Shown in pieces: positions 23,561 through 30,833 of a DNA stretch of 31,754 nt. The notes beneath the pieces are model-generated. The model made no database searches, had not been told where the DNA came from, and saw nothing but the letters and a program-made list of their open reading frames with translations. A program made the translations under genes and the position numbers. Each line of letters starts with the position of its first letter. Within the stretch, counting starts at the first letter, position 1. Location: the IMG/VR virus record IMGVR_UViG_3300031775_000018, positions 1 through 31,754 of that record, one strand, 5' to 3'. The DNA comes from a virus.

Positions 23561-24594
23561 TAGACTTGCTCCAACGCTTCTACATATAATGATTTTAGAA
23601 GGGTCTTGATACCATCCTTGTCTTGGTAATCCATGCCGTCAACATAGTTCTCAAGAATTGTCAGGGTATCCTCCTTCTCTATATCTAGGCTATCGTCCAG
23701 TTCTGAATCAAGTGAGGAATCCTCTACCACCTTGATCTCATGCACCCCGTGCACGTATAACTGACTGATAAAATATTCAAACTTAGCAGAGTCTGTCTTA
23801 TTTTCTACGATAACCTTAACAACCTTACCTGCGTACTCTTTAGGATCAGGTAGCTTCCTCTCATCATAGAACACCTTAGAGAACATGGTGTAAGGGTTGC
23901 GAATAAACTCCTTCTCTAGGGTATCTGTATCATATACATGGAACCCTCTGTCATCACCCCAGTCATTCCAGTAAATTTCATAGGGGTTACCTAAGTAATG
24001 GAACTGATCCTGACTAGATTTCTTATGGTAGTGACCTGAGAAGACCTGCTTAAACTTCTTAAGGGCAGTTATAGGAGTACCATGGGTCATTACATACCCT
24101 TTGTGTGCTTCAAAACCATTGAGTTCCAAGTGACCCATAGCCACCTCACAATCTGTGCTCTCTATGAGGTCGAAGGTGCCCTCTGTGTTCTCTGAATTGA
24201 TCCAAGGTATGAATAGTATAGGTAGTCCACCTATTTCTACTTCTGTAGCATTCTCATATATGTGTACGTTCTCATACTCTCTCAAAAAATTATCAAGAGT
24301 GTTAATCTTATTAGTATCCTTGTAGTATGCTGTATGATTACCCACAAGGGAATGAACTTCGACCCCCATTTTTTGTAGGCGGTTAAAGTAATTATTTCTT
24401 GCCCAGTTAGCTGCCCATATATCTACATTCTTTCTGTTATCGAATGTATCTCCAAGATCTAAGACTACCTCTATCTTATTCTTCTCTAAGAAAGGGAAGA
24501 ATATATCATCATAAAATCTTTGGAAGTTGTCATGAAAAACTCGACTAGACTTCCTCGCACCAAAGTGCTGGTCAGTTATTATAACTAGCTTCAA
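23560..24594 (-). CDS. 47: Recombination nuclease subunit gp47 (Mre11/SbcD-like)
   Basis: The 344-aa protein is the metallophosphoesterase partner of gp46. Motifs are ITDQHFG (6-12), LDLGDTFDNR (45-54), LVGNHTAYY with the catalytic His, MGHLELNG and SGHYHKK. The C-terminal part has an acidic stretch (DSSLDSELDDSLDIEKEDT), perhaps a cap or gp46-contact region. Length is near T4 gp47 (339 aa). It overlaps gene 55 by 4 nt. Confidence 0.95.
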   Translation of the reverse strand: MKLVIITDQHFGARKSSRVFHDNFQRFYDDIFFPFLEKNKIEVVLDLGDTFDNRKNVDIWAANWARNNYFNRLQKMGVEVHSLVGNHTAYYKDTNKINTLDNFLREYENVHIYENATEVEIGGLPILFIPWINSENTEGTFDLIESTDCEVAMGHLELNGFEAHKGYVMTHGTPITALKKFKQVFSGHYHKKSSQDQFHYLGNPYEIYWNDWGDDRGFHVYDTDTLEKEFIRNPYTMFSKVFYDERKLPDPKEYAGKVVKVIVENKTDSAKFEYFISQLYVHGVHEIKVVEDSSLDSELDDSLDIEKEDTLTILENYVDGMDYQDKDGIKTLLKSLYVEALEQV

Positions 24595-25052
24595 TTGCTT
24601 CTTACTTGTACGTTTTCCTTAATGGTATTCATATCTGAATAACTTTCAGTGCCATCTGTATGGAACACCTGATCGAAACCAGACTTAGTAATAATTTTAT
24701 TCTTAATCTCTAACTGTCTCTTCTCTTTAGAGATCCTTCTAAGGAAAGCATAGTAAATGATCTGTGTGAAGTAAGCAAATGGATTGCTTGACTTAGCAGG
24801 ATCAAAGTTCTGTATATACTGGACACAATTTTCTATTCCATCACATATCATATCCTCTCTGAACATATAGTTCACAAAGTTTGGTTTATACGATAGGTGT
24901 GTAGCAATCTTTAGGAAACATTCTCCAATATAGTTAGAGATGCGAGGTCTAGGTGCTTCATTCTCTGCGGCAATCTTACAAGCTGCTTTAAATTCTACTA
25001 GAGCCACTAGAAATTCCTTATTATTTACATAGTGCTCTGACTTCTTTTTCAT
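24591..25052 (-). CDS. 55: Late transcription sigma factor gp55
   Basis: The 153-aa protein is the highly diverged sigma factor that directs polymerase to TATAAATA boxes. It matches T4 gp55 at the N terminus (HYVNNKEFLVALVEFK against T4 YVNNKELLQAI), in REDMICDGIENCVQYIQNFDP (region-2 like) and in PFAYFTQIIYYAFLRRISKEKRQ. The T4 protein is longer (185 aa) and ends in a clamp-binding tail; here the C terminus NTIKENVQVRSN lacks an obvious hydrophobic clamp-binding tail. It is driven by its own sigma70-type promoter, so host polymerase can make it first. Confidence 0.93.
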   Translation of the reverse strand: MKKKSEHYVNNKEFLVALVEFKAACKIAAENEAPRPRISNYIGECFLKIATHLSYKPNFVNYMFREDMICDGIENCVQYIQNFDPAKSSNPFAYFTQIIYYAFLRRISKEKRQLEIKNKIITKSGFDQVFHTDGTESYSDMNTIKENVQVRSN

Positions 25053-25073
25053 ATGGAGTCGGTCTGTATTAAC

Positions 25074-25102
25074 AGTATAGTATGTTAAGGAACATACGTC
25101 AA
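25074..25102 (-). promoter_or_regulatory. 55: Sigma70-type promoter for gene 55 with inverted-repeat spacer
   Basis: The minus strand has TTGACG (25102-25097), a 17-nt spacer, then TATACT (25079-25074): one mismatch in each hexamer. The start would be near 25067, about 15 nt before the ATG, with no clear Shine-Dalgarno sequence. The spacer is almost wholly an inverted repeat, GTATGTT / AACATAC (25080-25097), a candidate operator. Confidence 0.62.
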
Positions 25103-25123
25103 GCTTGACAAGATCAAACTTGA
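25098..25123. repeat. Two TCAA-TTGA palindromic sites upstream of gene 55
   Basis: A perfect 12-bp palindrome GTCAAGCTTGAC (25098-25109) overlaps the -35 of the gene 55 promoter, and a related site TCAAACTTGA lies at 25114-25123, about 15 nt away. Two related, phased dyads at a promoter suggest a dimeric repressor site; this is inference. Confidence 0.4.
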
Positions 25124-25159
25124 GCTGTAGACTAACTGTGTAGCAGGTTCAGACAAATA

Positions 25160-25543
25160 CTATTGAGACTTTTTATTAAAGAGAGTCTCTAGATGAGTCC
25201 TTGCCTGATCCACTGTGCCGACATGTCCTTTTTTTCTAGGAGGACCAACGTCGCCGTCGATTCTTCTGACTGATAAGTCATAGAACAACTTCACTTCTGG
25301 ATCACATTCTACCACAGTTATAATTTTATTCATAGGAACAATGAACTGTTCCTCTTTTGAAAACTTCATCCAAGGGGATACCTTAGCACCTATTTTATGG
25401 TGCACTGTAACTTCTTCAACAATGATAGGGTTATCTAAAATAAGATAATCACCATTGTCATCAGAAACCGATGTCACCTTAGAAAGAACCTCTTCACCAG
25501 ACACCATCTTGATGGCACCCAGGAATTCTTCGTCGGTTGGCAT
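25160..25543 (-). CDS. Small conserved-domain protein D, between uvsW and 55
   Basis: The 127-aa protein (MPTDEEFLGAIKMVSGEEVLSKV...) resembles proteins A, B and C near gene 43: IKMVSGEEVLSKV, LDNPIIVEEV, WMKFSKEEQFIVPMNKIITVVECDPEVKLFYD. A basic tail follows (GPPRKKGHVGTVDQARTHL). The ATG at 25543 lies just past the uvsW stop and suits the shared domain; a start at 25597 would overlap uvsW by 53 nt and add 18 residues. The last codon is 108 nt before the gene 55 ATG, and the gap holds the gene 55 promoter. Function unknown. Confidence 0.62.
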   Translation of the reverse strand: MPTDEEFLGAIKMVSGEEVLSKVTSVSDDNGDYLILDNPIIVEEVTVHHKIGAKVSPWMKFSKEEQFIVPMNKIITVVECDPEVKLFYDLSVRRIDGDVGPPRKKGHVGTVDQARTHLETLFNKKSQ

Positions 25544-25544
25544 T

Positions 25545-27014
25545 TTATTTTGTTCTGAGATTAACGTCAATAAATTCATAGTTAAACGATTCTTCATTAT
25601 AAATTTTCACCCTCTCAATCAAATGGTTGAGGGTATAATTTCGACGACCACCTGTTGTGATGTCGTCTGCTATATCATATAACACAGCCTTATCTTTGTT
25701 CACTCCTTTGCGGAGGACTCTACCGATGGACTGGAGATTTCTAATTCTGGACTTTGAGGGGCTTGCGAACACGACGTTATGAAGATTCCTAATGTTGATA
25801 CCAGTGCTAAAAGTCCCATAGCTGGCAACAATGATTGAATCTTTTGTTGTTTCAGCGATACGCCTTGCTTTTTCTCGGTCATCTACTTCTACTCCACCGT
25901 GGACTAAGAAGATCTGACGATGACCCCCTACTTTTTTATTTATTAAATCGAAAAGTGGGAGACCATGCTTCTCGACATAATTAAAGAGAACTAGAGTGTT
26001 ACCTTCTAGGTCACATACAAGATTTCGTATGAATCTATTCCTCTGATCACTGCCACAGAGGTATTCCATCTCATCTTGATAGGTTTCAAACTTCTGCTTC
26101 TCATGTTTCAGTAGTAATATTTTAATTTCAAACTTAGACAAGTGTCCTTGCTTGATTAATTTCTCTGTCTTGGTTACCTTATTAACTGAACCAAAGACAC
26201 CCTCTAGAACTAAGCGATTAGTTTCCATACCATCTAAGGTACCAGTGAAACCAATCCTATACTTACAGTCATGAAGTTTATTCATGATACTGGTAAGAGA
26301 CTTTGCTTTGAACTGATGTGCTTCATCACCTATGATAGCACCGAACTGTTCAAAGTATTTTCTTGGGAGTTTATAGATGGATTGCCAAGTAGTAATAATA
26401 ACATCCTGCTTAGAAAATGGCGACGCACCACCATATACCTTATGACAGTGTGCCTCTGCGTTCCATCCATAGTCCTCAAAGTCCTTATACATCTGCTCTA
26501 CCAGTGATGTAGTGGGCACTACTATAAGTGTCCTAAGGTTCTTCCTCTCAAAGAATCTTGTTAAGGCATATATCATTAATGATTTACCTGAGGCAGTAGG
26601 TGATAGGAGTAACTTTCTCCTATGCTTCATAGCCTCATAGATTGCCTTGTACTGGTAGTCCCTTACCTTATGTGGTAAGCCAAGAGTCTTTACGAATTCC
26701 CCAACTCCCTCAGGAGTAATAAGGTCATCCACTTCTTGTGGTAGTCCGTAGACTTCGTTGTCCACGTAGACATATCTGTACCCTCGTTCTTGTAGAAAAG
26801 AAGTAACGTGAGGTAGAAGACCAGCATAAATCTCACCTGTACCTGGACTGAATAGTTTGATTTTTCCATCCCAATAGCGTTTCTTATACGCTGACATGAA
26901 CTTTGCTTGAGGCACCTCAAAGGTGAACTGGTCTGCCAATTCGTGTCCCACATGGGGTTCGCAATCTATCTTAAGATAGACTTCGTTCTTCTTTTGTATA
27001 TGGACACTAGACAT
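25545..27014 (-). CDS. uvsW: Helicase UvsW
   Basis: The 489-aa protein is the T4-type SF2 helicase that branch-migrates recombination intermediates and resolves R-loops, ending origin-dependent replication. Motifs in order: HKVRDYQYKAIYEA (Q-like), Walker A SPTASGKS, VVPTTSLVEQ, TTWQSIYK, GDEAHQF (motif II), GFTGTLDG (III), SYGTFSTGIN (V) and SIGRVLRKG (VI). The N-terminal region matches T4 UvsW's small domain. The start at ATG 27014 (or 27017 just before) has AAAGG a few bases upstream and overlaps the uvsY stop; the extra upstream 11 codons do not match the family. Confidence 0.94.
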   Translation of the reverse strand: MSSVHIQKKNEVYLKIDCEPHVGHELADQFTFEVPQAKFMSAYKKRYWDGKIKLFSPGTGEIYAGLLPHVTSFLQERGYRYVYVDNEVYGLPQEVDDLITPEGVGEFVKTLGLPHKVRDYQYKAIYEAMKHRRKLLLSPTASGKSLMIYALTRFFERKNLRTLIVVPTTSLVEQMYKDFEDYGWNAEAHCHKVYGGASPFSKQDVIITTWQSIYKLPRKYFEQFGAIIGDEAHQFKAKSLTSIMNKLHDCKYRIGFTGTLDGMETNRLVLEGVFGSVNKVTKTEKLIKQGHLSKFEIKILLLKHEKQKFETYQDEMEYLCGSDQRNRFIRNLVCDLEGNTLVLFNYVEKHGLPLFDLINKKVGGHRQIFLVHGGVEVDDREKARRIAETTKDSIIVASYGTFSTGINIRNLHNVVFASPSKSRIRNLQSIGRVLRKGVNKDKAVLYDIADDITTGGRRNYTLNHLIERVKIYNEESFNYEFIDVNLRTK

Positions 27015-27420
27015 CATAGCCTTTAAGCATCTTGGCAAACTCAATCGCATTCTTTATTTGAAACGATTGGTTGTTCACTGCCGTAAGGATGCTCTTGAGA
27101 GCATCTATCATCTGGTTATAATACTTTAATTTTAGTATTGCTTTCTGATACTTCTCATCGGAGTCTATGTAGATGCCGATGTCTGTCTTTAATAGTTTTA
27201 TGTGGAAGGGCTTCTCAGACTTTCCAGTATAGAATTCCCAGAGTTCACGGTAAAGTGACTTCAGTTTGATTTCATGCTCATCTCTAAGCATGGTTACTTG
27301 GTTAAGTAACTGTAGATATTTAGCGTGCTTCCTTGGGATGTCAAGGGAGTCGTGATCTAGTTTTTCATCATCTAGTTGAGAATCCTTTTTCCAAAGACTC
27401 TCGATCAATTCAAGATTCAT
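27007..27420 (-). CDS. uvsY: Recombination mediator UvsY
   Basis: The 137-aa protein is the helical mediator that loads UvsX onto single-stranded DNA. It matches T4 UvsY by length (137 aa), the opening LELIESLWKKDSQLD, the DHDSLDIPRKHAKYLQLL block (T4 KLQYEA...SKWLNK) and the C-terminal AIEFAKMLKGY. Predicted structure is mostly alpha-helical with no nucleotide-binding motif. It overlaps the TauD-like gene by 4 nt and uvsW by 8 nt, forming one unit with uvsW. Confidence 0.9.
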   Translation of the reverse strand: MNLELIESLWKKDSQLDDEKLDHDSLDIPRKHAKYLQLLNQVTMLRDEHEIKLKSLYRELWEFYTGKSEKPFHIKLLKTDIGIYIDSDEKYQKAILKLKYYNQMIDALKSILTAVNNQSFQIKNAIEFAKMLKGYDV

Positions 27421-28445
27421 AACTCATCTAGTATAGATTTACGTTTCTTATACCTCTCTATATATTCCTCTTGGAAGTAGGGTATATATTCCCCACCTAC
27501 TCCATCAAGATCATGTGCGTATCGAAGTGCCATCCGATCAGTGGTATCACCTAGTCTTCTGTGCTGTAGAATAGTATTGTCAAACAATATCAGATCATTA
27601 TCATTCTCCCACCAGTAGTCCCAAGAATATTTCTCTAGATCTTTCCTTATCTGAGACAGTATAAGCTCTGAGTCATGCTCACTCATACCTTTGATGTGTG
27701 TGACACTATTATAACTGTAATGTAGACCCTTGACACCTCCTGGACTCTGAATAACCATCGGTATCTCAACGTCTGGGTCATGACATATATTCATATTCAT
27801 GATGAAAGCATCCTGCTCCTCGTTAAGACCAGGGTTAATAGCATATGGTTTGAAATTATGTACCAATACCATCTCATCCAGTTCACTACGGAAGCTATCA
27901 GGAAGACTATAATAGTAGTCTGTAGTCGTCTGGAACCCAGTCGCACTCTTAGTCATACCCTTAACACCCAATAGACATACATTAGGTGTAAAACATATAT
28001 CTCCACTCTCATTACTGTGCCAAGTCAGTTCACCATCAGCAAACATACCAATTCTATTACCATTCTTGTCTCTTATACCAGAGACCTTAAGCATATCACC
28101 GTGACGAGACTTAATACCACCCACTCTGATACGAAAATACTCCTTGAGTACCCTTCTATCTGCATCTGATAGAGAAGGATCCTTAAGGAGTTTATAGACA
28201 TTACCATTTGCTTGGGGATATCGTGCCCACATGAGACGACCCCAATTCAAACGATCTCTACCTAACATCCTCGCCCACTTGAGGTAGGAACGTTCGTCAA
28301 GTTTGACATTTCTTATTATGGTAATCAGTTCACGGAGGTGGATCCTTCCTACCTCCATCCATTCATCATCTGTAATCTTTGTAAAATCTAGATCATCAAT
28401 GAAGACACCCTGACTACCACATCCAGGTATCTTTGTCACCTTCAT
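27417..28445 (-). CDS. TauD/TfdA-like dioxygenase with altered iron motif
   Basis: The 342-aa protein has the TauD-like order: RNVKLDERSYLKWARMLG near the N terminus (the clavaminate-like FRG equivalent), DGELTWHSNESGD (138-149) where TauD has WHTD, and LILFDNTILQHRRLG with distal His295 and Arg304 in DRMALRYAHD. The usual HxD becomes His143-Ser-Asn145, with Glu146 next to it, so iron binding may be altered or use the Glu. TauD family members are 2-oxoglutarate-dependent and take up small sulphonates and similar compounds. The gene sits between the tail-tube-like gene and uvsY (4-nt overlap). Substrate unknown. Confidence 0.7.
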   Translation of the reverse strand: MKVTKIPGCGSQGVFIDDLDFTKITDDEWMEVGRIHLRELITIIRNVKLDERSYLKWARMLGRDRLNWGRLMWARYPQANGNVYKLLKDPSLSDADRRVLKEYFRIRVGGIKSRHGDMLKVSGIRDKNGNRIGMFADGELTWHSNESGDICFTPNVCLLGVKGMTKSATGFQTTTDYYYSLPDSFRSELDEMVLVHNFKPYAINPGLNEEQDAFIMNMNICHDPDVEIPMVIQSPGGVKGLHYSYNSVTHIKGMSEHDSELILSQIRKDLEKYSWDYWWENDNDLILFDNTILQHRRLGDTTDRMALRYAHDLDGVGGEYIPYFQEEYIERYKKRKSILDEL

Positions 28446-28446
28446 A

Positions 28447-29001
28447 TCATATACGCTTGCCGTCGCTATCTATAAATTGCATCAAGGTGTACTTGAATGT
28501 AGCATCTGCTGTAACGTAGTCTACGTCAGAAGCATCAGCATTAAACCTCACACCTGTCAATGCTGTGGGGAATAAGTTCATGAACACTGCTGTAGTAACT
28601 GTATTATAATTACTATCCAATATCATTAATCTGGCATCAGTAGTTGCCTTAGCAAAATCAGTCTGTCTTCCTTTCTCATCGACAGTTGATAGGTAATCAA
28701 AGAACTGTTGCTCTGTCTCAGGATTTGTTAGACCTGTTAACCAGTTATAGATCTCATAGTAGTTATCCATGTTCTCATTGATCATGAATGTCAGATTAAG
28801 ATCTCCCTGTGAGAGTTTATCACCAGGGACATCGTATGCTTTAACTCTATTGTCTATAGTTCTACTACCTATACTCATGTCAGGGATGTTCACTGACTGA
28901 CAGAAAAAGTCAACAGTGGGTACCCTCTCAATAACAAACTTAAACCCAGTAGGGGATAGAAAGTTCTTACTGTCTGGTGAAAATAGGCGGCTGGTTGTCA
29001 T
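28447..29001 (-). CDS. Tail-tube-fold structural protein (gp19-like)
   Basis: The 184-aa protein has the tail-tube pattern: PTGFKFVIERVPTVDFFCQSVNIPDM, AYDVPGDKLSQGDLNLTFMINE, NYYEIYNWLTGL, with a beta-rich C-terminal half ending FKYTLMQFID. Several T4 tail proteins use this fold, so a second tube-like protein or the gp3-type tube terminator that often follows gene 23 in cyanophages is also possible. It starts 4 nt inside the upstream small gene. Being after gene 23, it is probably a late gene. Confidence 0.65.
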   Translation of the reverse strand: MTTSRLFSPDSKNFLSPTGFKFVIERVPTVDFFCQSVNIPDMSIGSRTIDNRVKAYDVPGDKLSQGDLNLTFMINENMDNYYEIYNWLTGLTNPETEQQFFDYLSTVDEKGRQTDFAKATTDARLMILDSNYNTVTTAVFMNLFPTALTGVRFNADASDVDYVTADATFKYTLMQFIDSDGKRI

Positions 29002-29162
29002 TCCCAGTATTCATCTAGTACATCTAATACACTATTTAGGGCTTGCTGGGCTGCCCATCTCTCCTGTCCGTCCCACTCATTGTGCACTCCTTTAGTATCA
29101 ATACCATGCTTGATCTTCATAACACGTGTGGTCATATCTACTTTACTTACCCTACCGTTCAC
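28998..29162 (-). CDS. Small conserved hypothetical protein (54 aa)
   Basis: The product reads MNGRVSKVDMTTRVMKIK... and ends DVLDEYWE. A GTG at 29162 overlaps the upstream TGA as GTGA, so translation is probably coupled; an ATG at 29135 or 29201 is an alternative. The second half looks like one amphipathic helix (ERWAAQQALNSVLDVLDEY). I recall related small proteins in T4-like cyanophages but no function. Confidence 0.55.
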   Translation of the reverse strand: MNGRVSKVDMTTRVMKIKHGIDTKGVHNEWDGQERWAAQQALNSVLDVLDEYWE

Positions 29163-29341
29163 AGTACCATACCGAATGAAGATCCCTTTGATAAGATACA
29201 ATCAACATGGTTTGGATGATCGTGGATCCATGGTACGTCTTCTTGAGCAATTCTTCTGGCATCCCAAGAGTCTTCTGCTGTAACGCAGATTTCCTGATGG
29301 TGTCTAGTCTGGTCTAAGTACCCTACAGTATAGTGAGTCAT
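29159..29341 (-). CDS. Small conserved hypothetical protein (60 aa)
   Basis: The product MTHYTVGYLDQTRHHQEICVTAEDS... has HHQEICV followed by DSWDARRIAQEDVPWIHDHPNH, a pattern seen in small proteins of cyanophages; no role is known. The ATG at 29341 is chosen for its AGGA site 8 nt upstream and the late-like box 26 nt upstream; a longer frame to 29398 would run into the gene 23 terminator. It ends in the GTGA overlap with the next gene. Confidence 0.6.
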   Translation of the reverse strand: MTHYTVGYLDQTRHHQEICVTAEDSWDARRIAQEDVPWIHDHPNHVDCILSKGSSFGMVL

Positions 29342-29366
29342 TAGCAAGTTCCTAATATGGTTCAAA

Positions 29367-29374
29367 TATTTATT
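29367..29374 (-). promoter_or_regulatory. Possible late promoter box AATAAATA
   Basis: The minus strand reads AATAAATA, one mismatch from TATAAATA, placed between the gene 23 terminator and the small-gene ATG at 29341 (26 nt away). Its position suggests it restarts transcription for the downstream structural genes. Confidence 0.4.
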
Positions 29375-29386
29375 TAATTCTAGCAT

Positions 29387-29412
29387 AAAAAAAGGCACCC
29401 GAAGGTGCCTTT
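29387..29412 (-). terminator. Rho-independent terminator after gene 23
   Basis: On the minus strand a 9-bp perfect stem AAAGGCACC / GGTGCCTTT closed by a TTCG tetraloop is followed by a run of T. Plus-strand arms are 29391-29399 and 29404-29412. It lies 22 nt past the gene 23 stop and ends the strongly expressed capsid message. Confidence 0.92.
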
Positions 29413-29434
29413 GTCCGTATATCGTGACTCGATA

Positions 29435-30802
29435 TCACATTAGGTTAGCAACTCTTACACGTCTGTAGTAAGCGTTAGCACCAACGTTAGAACTATGCTG
29501 TGGATCGCTGTTTGAAAGCGCAGTTAGTCCCTTAGCAAATGGGTTAAGAACCATTCCGTAACGAGTCTTAAATCCGATACGTGGTTGGAATGTGTCTTGT
29601 CCAATCGCTCTGTACATCTGGAGAGGTACATAAGGACAATAGAATAGACCTGCGTCATAAGCATTAGATCCCTTATAACCAACAACGTAGTATTGGTCAG
29701 CAGAAACGTTAGCTGAATATGGGTCAATGTAGACTTTGAAACGTCCGTTGATTGTACCAACGAATGTGTTTCCAGTGTCATCGATTTCGCCAAGACCACC
29801 AGTTGCCTGAGTGATTCCTGAATCGTAGTCAAGAACACCAGCCATAGCAAGAGCAGAAGCAACATCACTTGAAGTGATAATTACGTTACCCTTTCCACGA
29901 CGAGTCTCAAGAGCGATTGCGTTAGCGTCTCTTTCGATCTGGAATAGAAGTCCTTTGAATTTCTCAACTGACCATCTACCGTTGGAGTCAACGTCAAGGT
30001 CAAATACACCAGCGTTAGCAGTGTTAACCTGAGCACCAGGCTTAGCACCACGATAAACTGTACGTACTACCTCACGGTTGATTTCAGCAAGTATCTCTGT
30101 AGAGAGAATGTTTGCTAACTCAGACTCAGCATCCAATCCATGAATAGCTTTCAAGTCTTGAGCAAGTTCAACAGAGTAGTCTGCTCTTAGGGCACGACCT
30201 TTAGCTTCAACCGCAATACGGTCTATGCTGAACGCCATTTCCATGAACGCTGTAGAAGCACCTTCACCTAAGCTTTCTTGCTCGGATGTAGTGAACTTGC
30301 TACTTGCTAGGTCGTAGTTACCTTCAGTAACACCACCACCTGTTGCGTCGTTAAGAAGCGCAGGGTTCTTCTCAGTAGTAGCTGTTGGAGGTGTAGCACC
30401 ATCAGTACCAGAGAACTGTGCATCTGGCTCATCGAAGAATGCTTCGTTACCAGTCTGGTTAACGTAGCGGCTTCGCATTGCGAAGATTAGTCCAGTAGGA
30501 CCATTCATTGGCTGAACACCTGCGATGTCATAAGCAATAAGCTTAGGCATAGCACGACGAATCAAGCTAATGAGTATAGGGTCGAAACCATATACATTAC
30601 CAGCACCTGTGGTAGGTGTGTTCAGTGGACCTGCGTTTGTAGGTGCCTCTGTGAGGATCTGGCGTTCCTCCTTCAAGAATTTTTCTTGGTTCTCTAAGAG
30701 TTGGGCGGTAACAGCCTTACGATAGTTATCCTTAATTTCAGGAAGACCATCATGGTTAAGAACTGGATTCCACTTCTCTTGGAGAGTTTCTGTGTTAAAC
30801 AT
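29435..30802 (-). CDS. 23: Major capsid protein gp23
   Basis: The 455-aa protein is the HK97-fold capsid precursor. It begins MFNTETLQEKWNPVLNH, the standard opening of marine gp23 proteins; the frame upstream to 30901 overlaps gp22 and is not used. Further recognisable blocks are YGFDPILISLIRRAMPKLIAYDIAGVQPM, GPTGLIFAMRSRY, SIDRIAVEAKGRALRADYSVELAQDL and the C-terminal GLFYCPYVPLQMYRAIG...FQPRIGFKTRYGM. The N-terminal 60-70 residues would be cut in T4-like maturation. It starts 31 nt after gp22 and is followed by a terminator. A clear Shine-Dalgarno is lacking (AAAGAG touches the ATG). Confidence 0.97.
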   Translation of the reverse strand: MFNTETLQEKWNPVLNHDGLPEIKDNYRKAVTAQLLENQEKFLKEERQILTEAPTNAGPLNTPTTGAGNVYGFDPILISLIRRAMPKLIAYDIAGVQPMNGPTGLIFAMRSRYVNQTGNEAFFDEPDAQFSGTDGATPPTATTEKNPALLNDATGGGVTEGNYDLASSKFTTSEQESLGEGASTAFMEMAFSIDRIAVEAKGRALRADYSVELAQDLKAIHGLDAESELANILSTEILAEINREVVRTVYRGAKPGAQVNTANAGVFDLDVDSNGRWSVEKFKGLLFQIERDANAIALETRRGKGNVIITSSDVASALAMAGVLDYDSGITQATGGLGEIDDTGNTFVGTINGRFKVYIDPYSANVSADQYYVVGYKGSNAYDAGLFYCPYVPLQMYRAIGQDTFQPRIGFKTRYGMVLNPFAKGLTALSNSDPQHSSNVGANAYYRRVRVANLM

Positions 30803-30833
30803 CTCTTTAGATTTTAGAAGTTTTGAATGACAG

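Noticed and set aside
25700-25882. Minus-strand 60-aa frame that looks like a lipoprotein (hydrophobic run ending in TSC)
   Set aside because: It lies wholly within uvsW in another frame, with the uvsW helicase motifs coded across it, so the lipobox-like look is chance.
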